From the NCBI GenBank assembly GCA_900757265.1, contig CAAENW010000258.1, forward strand, positions 1-10,009: 10,009 nt of DNA, in the 5' to 3' direction. The stretch's first letter is position 1. Each line of letters opens with the position of its first letter. Of the stretch, positions 1 to 4,036 are shown one piece after another. The notes under the pieces were generated by a model that was given only the letters and a program-made list of their open reading frames with translations, was not told the DNA's origin and did no database searches. The stretch comes from an uncultured Collinsella sp. Its GTDB lineage: Bacteria; Actinomycetota; Coriobacteriia; Coriobacteriales; Coriobacteriaceae. The position numbers were made by a program, and so were the translations under genes.

Positions 1-171
1 AAGAAGTCCGAGAAGGTCAAGCTCATCGGTACCGTCATGAATTACTGTGAGACCGAGACCAGCGAGTACTACTATTCTTACTACACCAAGGACGGTAAGA
101 AGGTTAAGAAGGGCTCCGACGATCAGGGCACTTCCAAAAAGGGCATCTTCACCAACCGAGCAAACGTTTAG
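1..171 (+). CDS. C-terminal tail of a probable polysaccharide-biosynthesis tyrosine autokinase (CpsD/CapB-type BY-kinase), partial
   Basis: Frame 1 is open from the window edge to TAG at 169-171, giving 56 residues of a protein that starts upstream. Residues 8-14 read LIGTVMN, resembling the last beta strand of BY-kinase domains (L-x-G-x-V-x-N). A tyrosine cluster, YYYSYY, follows at residues 23-28, then a Lys-rich tail of about 28 residues. In the CpsD/CapB/Wzc-C family such C-terminal tyrosine clusters are the autophosphorylation sites that control capsule or exopolysaccharide polymerisation at the membrane. The next gene encodes a CpsB-type phosphatase, whose known substrate is that cluster, which strongly supports the call. 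The Lys-rich extension after the cluster is unusual, since many family members end soon after it. The catalytic Walker motifs lie outside the window, so the assignment rests on the tail and the neighbour. Another secreted or surface protein is possible but less likely. Confidence 0.68.
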   Translation, partial: KKSEKVKLIGTVMNYCETETSEYYYSYYTKDGKKVKKGSDDQGTSKKGIFTNRANV

Positions 172-177
172 TTGATT

Positions 178-181
178 AAGG
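178..181 (+). promoter_or_regulatory. Ribosome binding site of the CpsB-type phosphatase gene
   Basis: AAGG at 178-181 ends 7 nt before the ATG at 189. It is the only Shine-Dalgarno-like sequence in the 17-nt gap after the preceding stop codon. The tight gap leaves no room for a separate promoter, so the phosphatase is probably cotranscribed with the upstream gene. Confidence 0.55.
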
Positions 182-188
182 CCGACCT

Positions 189-839
189 ATGCGTGACATT
201 CATTGCCATATCTTGCCGGGTGTAGACGACGGCGCCGCCGATCTCGAAGAGAGCTTGGCGATGCTCGAGGCTGCCAAGCGGGCCGGTGTAACCAGAATCG
301 TTTGCACTCCTCACTGCCGTGATCCCTATTTTGATTACGACAAGATGTGGGATGCCTTTGAGCTGCTGCGCGATAACGCTGACGGTTTTCCGCTCCAGAT
401 GGGCTTCGAGGTCAACCATCGAAAGCTCGTTGAGCTTGGTATCGATGCCGCGGATCACTTGCATTTCGATGGGACCAACGAGTTTCTGCTCGAGCTTTCG
501 ACGCATGCCGATGCGTATGCGTTTAGAGAGTACGAGAACACGATTTACGATTTGCAGTGCCGTGGCTACCAGGTGATCATCGCTCATCCTGAGCGCTATC
601 GTGCGGTTCAAAAGGATGTAAGCGTGGCGGAGCGCCTGGTCGATATGGGCTGCAAGCTGCAGGCTTCGGCGGACTTTATTGCCGGCGGTCGCTTTGGTCG
701 CGAGAAAAAGCCGGCGCAGCGCCTGTTCGATCAGAACCTGTACAGCTTCATCGCGAGCGATGCCCATAACGTGGGTCATTACGACTGCCTGGCGAAGGCT
801 CGCGCGAAGTTTAGCGTGCGCGGAGCTCATTTTCGCTAA
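189..839 (+). CDS. CpsB/CapC-family PHP-type protein-tyrosine phosphatase
   Basis: A 216-residue PHP-fold, metal-dependent phosphatase expected to remove phosphate from the tyrosine cluster of a capsule/EPS tyrosine kinase in the cytoplasm. The metal-ligand motifs run in the family order: DIHCHILPGVDDG at residues 3-15 (H5 and H7), TPH at 40-42, GFE at 72-74 (E74), HPER at 133-136, and SDAH at 190-193 (D191, H193). All expected ligands appear present, so it should be active. It is somewhat shorter than typical family members of about 240-255 residues; the C-terminus ends about 23 residues after SDAH, so the loss is mainly there and between motifs. The start ATG at 189 has AAGG 7 nt upstream, and the HxH motif lies immediately after it. 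The 17-nt gap to the putative kinase tail implies an operon, the usual kinase/phosphatase arrangement. Histidinol-phosphatase-like PHP proteins are the main alternative, but context argues against that. Confidence 0.92.
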   Translation: MRDIHCHILPGVDDGAADLEESLAMLEAAKRAGVTRIVCTPHCRDPYFDYDKMWDAFELLRDNADGFPLQMGFEVNHRKLVELGIDAADHLHFDGTNEFLLELSTHADAYAFREYENTIYDLQCRGYQVIIAHPERYRAVQKDVSVAERLVDMGCKLQASADFIAGGRFGREKKPAQRLFDQNLYSFIASDAHNVGHYDCLAKARAKFSVRGAHFR

Positions 840-842
840 AAT
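837..842 (+). promoter_or_regulatory. Putative -10 element for the acetyltransferase gene
   Basis: TAAAAT at 837-842 overlaps the TAA stop of the phosphatase gene and matches TATAAT at five of six positions. It lies 37 nt before the chosen ATG at 879. No convincing -35 hexamer is visible at 16-18 nt upstream. The same string, TAAAATCT, recurs upstream of htpG at 1492-1499, which gives slight support. Read-through from the upstream operon is the alternative. Confidence 0.3.
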
Positions 843-867
843 CTGTCCCTAACGTTCGCGTTGAATG

Positions 868-873
868 AAAGGG
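868..873 (+). promoter_or_regulatory. Ribosome binding site that decides the acetyltransferase start
   Basis: AAAGGG at 868-873 ends 5 nt before ATG 879. It lies downstream of the alternative TTG at 861, so it can serve only the ATG. That is the reason for choosing the shorter protein. Confidence 0.6.
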
Positions 874-878
874 CAGCT

Positions 879-1379
879 ATGGATATCCAACTTAAGACGG
901 GATGCTTTGACGACGCGGCGTTGGTGCGCCGCGTCGTTTTTATGGACGAGCAGGGCTACGAGAATGAGTTCGACGCTATCGACGAGGATCCGAACTGCAT
1001 TCATGTGACACTCTATGTAGACGGCGAGCTTGCCGGCTGCTCGCGCGTGTTTCCCGAGGAACTGGAGTACGCGGCAGATGCCGAAGCCCCAGTTTTGCCG
1101 GCGTGCGACTTGGACGAAGGCGTCGCGGCGGGGGAGACCTACATTATGGGGCGCGTGGCCGTGCTGCCGAGCATGCGCCGTCGCGGTTTGGCGAGCAAGA
1201 TTGTCGAGGCCAGTGATACGTGCGCGCGTGATGCCGGCTCCAAGCTCATTAAGCTGCACGCGCAGGAATACGTGCTACCACTCTATGCCAAGGCGGGTTA
1301 CACGCAGATTGCCCCGGTGGACTACGAAGACGAGGGCCAGCCCCATGTTTGGATGGCCAAGCGCGTAGATGGCAGATAG
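879..1379 (+). CDS. GNAT-family N-acetyltransferase
   Basis: A single-domain cytoplasmic acetyltransferase of 166 residues that transfers acetyl from acetyl-CoA to an unknown amine. The acetyl-CoA-binding motif A is clear at residues 89-110: IMGRVAVLPSMRRRGLASK, with R100-x-x-G103-x-A105. The later block LHAQEYVLPLYAKAGY at 126-141 is the motif B region, with the usual aromatic residue after KAG. The N-terminal VRRVVFMDEQG at 16-26 and EFDAIDEDPNCIHV at 30-43 resemble the ElaA/YjcF-like branch of GNATs, though the substrate cannot be named. I chose ATG 879 because AAAGGG at 868-873 sits 5 nt before it. An in-frame TTG at 861 would add six residues but lacks its own ribosome binding site. The gene starts 39 nt after the phosphatase stop and may be read from that operon or from a weak promoter at 837. 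A strong hairpin lies in its early codons. Confidence 0.88.
   Translation: MDIQLKTGCFDDAALVRRVVFMDEQGYENEFDAIDEDPNCIHVTLYVDGELAGCSRVFPEELEYAADAEAPVLPACDLDEGVAAGETYIMGRVAVLPSMRRRGLASKIVEASDTCARDAGSKLIKLHAQEYVLPLYAKAGYTQIAPVDYEDEGQPHVWMAKRVDGR
910..941 (+). terminator. Terminator-like hairpin inside the acetyltransferase coding region
   Basis: ACGACGCGGCG at 910-920 and CGCCGCGTCGT at 927-937 form a perfect 11-bp stem around a 6-nt loop (TTGGTG). The stem runs straight into TTTTT at 937-941. The fold is what an intrinsic terminator looks like, but it begins 31 nt after the start codon and encodes residues 11-21 of the protein. It could end transcripts from the upstream operon, or act as an attenuator disrupted by translating ribosomes. 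Chance formation by G/C-rich codons is possible. Confidence 0.5.
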
Positions 1380-1419
1380 GGACGTTCCTTTCCTGCCGGC
1401 AGTCGGGGACACTCCTTGG
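1379..1419 (+). repeat. Tandem GGGAC-core motifs around a small palindrome
   Basis: GGGACGTTCCTT at 1379-1390 and GGGACACTCCTT at 1406-1417 are imperfect direct copies 27 nt apart. Between them lies the self-complementary CTGCCGGCAG at 1393-1402. The first copy starts at the last base of the acetyltransferase stop codon. The same core, GGGACGTTCTT, recurs in a long hairpin at 3793-3852. Together they look like remnants of a dispersed extragenic palindromic (REP-like) family; that origin is inferred. Confidence 0.5.
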
Positions 1420-1464
1420 CAATTGGTGCATCAGAGCGTTTGGACATACAGTTTTTCGATTCCG

Positions 1465-1497
1465 TATGTATATATGCGCGCTAATGGGTTATAAAAT
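1465..1497 (+). promoter_or_regulatory. Putative htpG promoter region
   Basis: This is the only strongly A/T-rich patch between the acetyltransferase and htpG. It holds TATAAA at 1490-1495 overlapping TAAAAT at 1492-1497, either a good -10 hexamer, and TATGTATATATG at 1465-1476. TGGACA at 1441-1446 resembles a -35 element and is 18 nt from TATGTA at 1465. No CIRCE or HAIR-type heat-shock operator is visible here. Confidence 0.4.
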
Positions 1498-1525
1498 CTA
1501 AGTCTGAACATAGCAGGTCTGCAAT

Positions 1526-1551
1526 GCGGCTCGGGCAACCGGGCCGTTTTT
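1526..1551 (+). terminator. Terminator-like hairpin in the htpG leader
   Basis: CGGCTCGG at 1527-1534 pairs with CCGGGCCG at 1539-1546 (8 bp, one G-U pair) around a GCAA tetraloop. TTTTT follows at 1547-1551. The hairpin lies about 30 nt after the likely -10 element and 30 nt before the htpG ATG, so it may act as a leader attenuator. Alternatively it terminates the acetyltransferase transcript, with the htpG promoter misplaced here. Confidence 0.65.
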
Positions 1552-1569
1552 GCGGACGGGGGTAGCGCG

Positions 1570-1575
1570 AAAGGA
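1570..1575 (+). promoter_or_regulatory. htpG ribosome binding site
   Basis: AAAGGA at 1570-1575 ends 6 nt before the ATG at 1582 and lies downstream of the leader hairpin. It fixes the htpG start at the ATG that encodes the conserved MRQFKTE N-terminus. Confidence 0.7.
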
Positions 1576-1581
1576 CTGCAC

Positions 1582-3606
1582 ATGCGTCAATTTAAGACCG
1601 AGAGCAAAAAACTGCTCGACCTCATGATCAACTCCATCTACACCAATAAGGAAATCTTCCTGCGCGAGCTTATCTCCAACGCGAGCGATGCCGTCGACAA
1701 GCTCAACTTTAAGAGCCTGCAGGATCCGAGTGTCAAGCTCGACCAGGGCGACCTGGCCATCCGTGTTTCCTTTGATAAAGATGCCCGTACCATCACCATT
1801 TCGGATAACGGTATCGGCATGACCGCCGAGGAGCTCGAGCGCAATCTGGGCACCATCGCCCATTCCGGCTCCGAGGAGTTTAAGACTGAGAACGCCGAGC
1901 AGCAGGGTTCCGATGTCGACATCATCGGTCAGTTTGGCGTGGGCTTCTACTCTGCCTTTATGGTTGCCAGCCACGTAAAGGTTGTCAGCCGCGCCTATGG
2001 CGAGGACACCGCCCACGTTTGGGAGTCCGACGGTCTTGAGGGCTACACCATCGAGGATGGCGAGCGTGCTGAGCACGGTACCGATGTCATCCTGACGCTG
2101 CGCGAGAACGAGAAGCTCGACGCCGACGGCGAGGCCGAGACCTACGATCGCTTCCTGACCGAGTGGGGCCTCAAGAGCCTGATTCAGCAGTACAGCAACT
2201 ATGTGCGCTACCCGATTCAGATGATGGTGAGCAAGAGCCGCCAGAAACCCAAGCCCGAGGACGCCGGCGACGACTACAAGCCCGAGTACGAGGACTACCA
2301 GGAGCTCGAGACCATCAACTCCATGACGCCGATTTGGAAAAAGCGCAGCTCCGACGTTGAGCAGAAGGATTACAACGAGTTCTACAAGTCCACGTTCCAC
2401 GACTTTGACGACCCCGCGCGCACTATCAGCTTCCATGCCGAGGGTACGCTTGAGTACGATGCGCTGCTGTTTGTGCCGGGTCGCGCCCCGTTCGATCTGT
2501 ACAGCAAGGACTACGAGAAGGGCCTGGCGCTCTACAGTTCCAACGTGCTGATTATGGAGAAGTGCGACGACTTGCTGCCCGACTACTACAACTTTGTGCG
2601 CGGTGTCGTGGACTCTGCCGACGTGACGCTCAATATTTCGCGTGAGACGCTGCAACAGAACCGTCAGCTCAAGGCCATTGCCAAGCGTGTCGAGAAGAAG
2701 ATCACTGCCGATCTTGAGGACATGCGCGACAACGACCGCGAGGCCTACGAGAAGTTCTTTGAGAACTTTGGCCGCGGCCTTAAGTACGGCATCTACTCGA
2801 GCTATGGCATGAAGGCCGATGAGCTCGCCGACCTGCTACTGTTCTGGTCTGCCAAGGAGCAGAAGATGATTACCCTGGCCGAGTATGCCAAGGGCATGCC
2901 CGAGGATCAGAAGGCCATCTACTACGCCGCCGGCGACTCGCGTGAGCGCTTGGCCAAGATGCCCGTGGTAAAGGGCGTGCTCGAGCGCGGCTATGACGTG
3001 CTGTTGCTGACGCAGGATGTGGATGAGTTTACGTTCCAGGCTATGCGTGAGTACGTTGCCGCCGATATGCCTAAGATCTACGAAGACGACGCCGCCCGCG
3101 AGGCTGCCGAGAAGGCCGTTGCCGACGGTGCCGAGCCCGAGGTCGAGGATCGTCACCTGGAGCTCAAGAACGTCGCGACTGGCGATCTTGATCTGGCGAC
3201 CGAGGACGAGAAGAAGGAGGCCGAGGACGCCACCAAGGAGAACGAGGACCTCTTTAGCGCTATGAAGGAGGCGCTCGGTGACAAGGTCGAGAAAGTTGCC
3301 GTCTCCGCGCGCCTGACCGATGCCCCCGCTTGCATCACCACCGAGGGTCCGCTTTCGCTCGAGATGGAGAAGGTGCTTCAGAAGGGTCCTGAGGGCGCGC
3401 CCGACGGTATGCCCAAGAGCCAGCGCGTGCTCGAGCTCAACGCCAAACACCCGGTCTTCGCCAAGCTCGTCGCTGCCCAGAAGGCCGGCGACGCCGACAA
3501 GATCAAGCAGTACTCCGGCCTGCTCTACGATCAGGCCCTGCTGGTCGAGGGCATCCTCCCTGAGGACCCCGTTGCCTTCGCAGCAGCTGTCTGCGAGCTT
3601 ATGTAA
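1582..3606 (+). CDS. htpG: Molecular chaperone HtpG (bacterial Hsp90)
   Basis: A complete 674-residue ATP-dependent cytosolic chaperone that works as a homodimer to remodel client proteins, usually downstream of DnaK. The N-terminal GHKL ATPase domain carries NKEIFLRELISNASDAVDK at 22-40 (E29 aligns with the catalytic Glu, N33 with the Mg-binding Asn), SDNGIGM at 74-80 (D75 contacts adenine), and IGQFGVGFYSAF at 115-126. The middle domain contains TPIWKK at 249-254 and LNISRETLQQN at 350-360, with R354 matching the Arg that senses the gamma-phosphate. The C-terminal dimerisation region follows and ends in CELM, with no MEEVD tail, as in bacteria. It is about 50 residues longer than E. coli HtpG (624). 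Part of the extra length is an acidic, Asp/Glu/Lys-rich stretch around residues 222-242, and a second Glu/Lys-rich linker lies around residues 535-560. It seems monocistronic, with its own leader. Confidence 0.98.
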   Translation: MRQFKTESKKLLDLMINSIYTNKEIFLRELISNASDAVDKLNFKSLQDPSVKLDQGDLAIRVSFDKDARTITISDNGIGMTAEELERNLGTIAHSGSEEFKTENAEQQGSDVDIIGQFGVGFYSAFMVASHVKVVSRAYGEDTAHVWESDGLEGYTIEDGERAEHGTDVILTLRENEKLDADGEAETYDRFLTEWGLKSLIQQYSNYVRYPIQMMVSKSRQKPKPEDAGDDYKPEYEDYQELETINSMTPIWKKRSSDVEQKDYNEFYKSTFHDFDDPARTISFHAEGTLEYDALLFVPGRAPFDLYSKDYEKGLALYSSNVLIMEKCDDLLPDYYNFVRGVVDSADVTLNISRETLQQNRQLKAIAKRVEKKITADLEDMRDNDREAYEKFFENFGRGLKYGIYSSYGMKADELADLLLFWSAKEQKMITLAEYAKGMPEDQKAIYYAAGDSRERLAKMPVVKGVLERGYDVLLLTQDVDEFTFQAMREYVAADMPKIYEDDAAREAAEKAVADGAEPEVEDRHLELKNVATGDLDLATEDEKKEAEDATKENEDLFSAMKEALGDKVEKVAVSARLTDAPACITTEGPLSLEMEKVLQKGPEGAPDGMPKSQRVLELNAKHPVFAKLVAAQKAGDADKIKQYSGLLYDQALLVEGILPEDPVAFAAAVCELM

Positions 3607-3610
3607 TTGG

Positions 3611-3643
3611 GTAGTTACGCGGTTCTACGAACCGCGTAACTAC
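3611..3643. repeat. Perfect 15-bp palindrome after htpG
   Basis: GTAGTTACGCGGTTC at 3611-3625 and GAACCGCGTAACTAC at 3629-3643 are perfect inverted repeats around a 3-nt spacer (TAC), starting 4 nt after the htpG stop. No T tract follows, so it is not a canonical intrinsic terminator. It could protect the mRNA 3' end, be a protein-binding site, or be an extragenic palindromic repeat. Confidence 0.85.
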
Positions 3644-3653
3644 TCGACGCTGC

Positions 3654-3752
3654 AAACGCCCCTAAGCGGCAATCTGACGTTCAATCGTCGGCCGCGTACC
3701 AAAGTACGCTTCCCTCCTCTTTCACGTCACCTTGCTCGCTTAGGGGCGTTTT
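3654..3752 (+). terminator. Long branched hairpin with T-rich end: htpG terminator, structured RNA or palindromic element
   Basis: AAACGCCCCTAAGCG at 3654-3668 pairs perfectly over 15 bp with CGCTTAGGGGCGTTT at 3737-3751, ending in TTTT at 3749-3752. The 68-nt interior continues the pairing: GCAA 3669-3672 with TTGC 3732-3735, then TGACGT 3675-3680 with ACGTCA 3724-3729. It also contains a separate hairpin, GCGTAC 3694-3699 with GTACGC 3704-3709, around a CAAA loop. The end could terminate htpG transcription, but the size and nested pairing exceed an ordinary terminator. A small structured RNA or a miniature palindromic element is equally possible. Confidence 0.65.
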
Positions 3753-3792
3753 CGCTGACTTATGCTCAACCTGCGACGCTTTCGTGGCCCTA

Positions 3793-3852
3793 AGTAGTCA
3801 TCGGGGACGTTCTTGTTTGAGTAGTCGTTTAAGAACGCCCCCGATGACTATT
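3793..3852. repeat. Long imperfect palindrome carrying the GGGGACGTTC core
   Basis: TAGTCATCGGGGACGTTCTT at 3795-3814 pairs with AAGAACGCCCCCGATGACTA at 3831-3850: 19 of 20 positions, with one A-C mismatch at 3807/3838. A further G-U and A-T pair lie outside at 3793-3794/3851-3852. The 16-nt loop repeats GTAGTC (3821-3826), which also occurs at the foot of the left arm (3794-3799). The core matches the tandem motifs at 1379-1417. There is no T tract. This is most likely an extragenic palindromic repeat, possibly mobilised by a REP-associated transposase encoded elsewhere (inference). Confidence 0.75.
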
Positions 3853-3898
3853 CGGATTGCTAATTTGTGCGGGTTGTGGTTTTGTGACCTGCTGAAAT

Positions 3899-3944
3899 TT
3901 GAGATACTGTACAACTGTACGTTAACTAATCTTCGTAGTATATT
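3899..3944 (+). promoter_or_regulatory. Putative promoter and operator of the YhgE operon
   Basis: TATATT at 3939-3944 matches a -10 element at five of six positions, with a weak TGTACG 17 nt upstream. Alternatively, TTGAGA at 3899-3904 is a -35 with a poor -10, TTAACT, at 3922-3927. Between them ACTGTACA and ACTGTACG stand as adjacent direct copies at 3906-3921, each containing the self-complementary GTAC. Their position over the promoter suggests a repressor site. A TetR-type regulator would be typical for YhgE genes, but none is encoded in this window. Confidence 0.4.
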
Positions 3945-3963
3945 GCTACCCGCAAAACTCAAT

Positions 3964-4009
3964 ACCATTGTGCTTCGAGACGCTAAAGCGCCTACGTACA
4001 ATGGTTTTT
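3964..4009 (+). terminator. Terminator-like hairpin in the YhgE operon leader
   Basis: ACCATTGT at 3964-3971 pairs with ACAATGGT at 3998-4005. Two further pairs (G-U, C-G) extend it inward, and the loop is large and partly self-pairing (CGC/GCG at 3981-3983 and 3988-3990). TTTTT at 4005-4009 follows, 27 nt before the start codon. It lies downstream of the likely promoter, so it would act as an attenuator of the operon. Confidence 0.5.
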
Positions 4010-4036
4010 GATAGTACGATTTGATTCAACGACAGG

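Noticed and set aside
861..878. TTG start for the acetyltransferase
   Set aside because: The only good ribosome binding site (868-873) lies downstream of it and serves ATG 879.
942..944. ATG immediately after the intragenic hairpin as an alternative acetyltransferase start
   Set aside because: It has no ribosome binding site and would remove the first strand and helix expected in the GNAT fold.
1498..2655. Long antisense open frame opposite htpG (385 codons on the - strand)
   Set aside because: It mirrors the G/C-rich codon pattern of htpG, its product is a Leu/Val/Gly-rich string without a recognisable domain, and htpG is unambiguous.
3784..4011. Small + strand open frame (75 codons) and its - strand counterpart (3798-4001) between htpG and YhgE
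   Set aside because: Both run through the palindrome and the putative promoter, lack convincing ribosome binding sites and resemble no family.
3607..4036. CRISPR array or tRNA cluster in the gene-free stretch
   Set aside because: There are no regularly spaced direct repeats, and none of the hairpins folds as a cloverleaf or carries a T-loop or CCA end.
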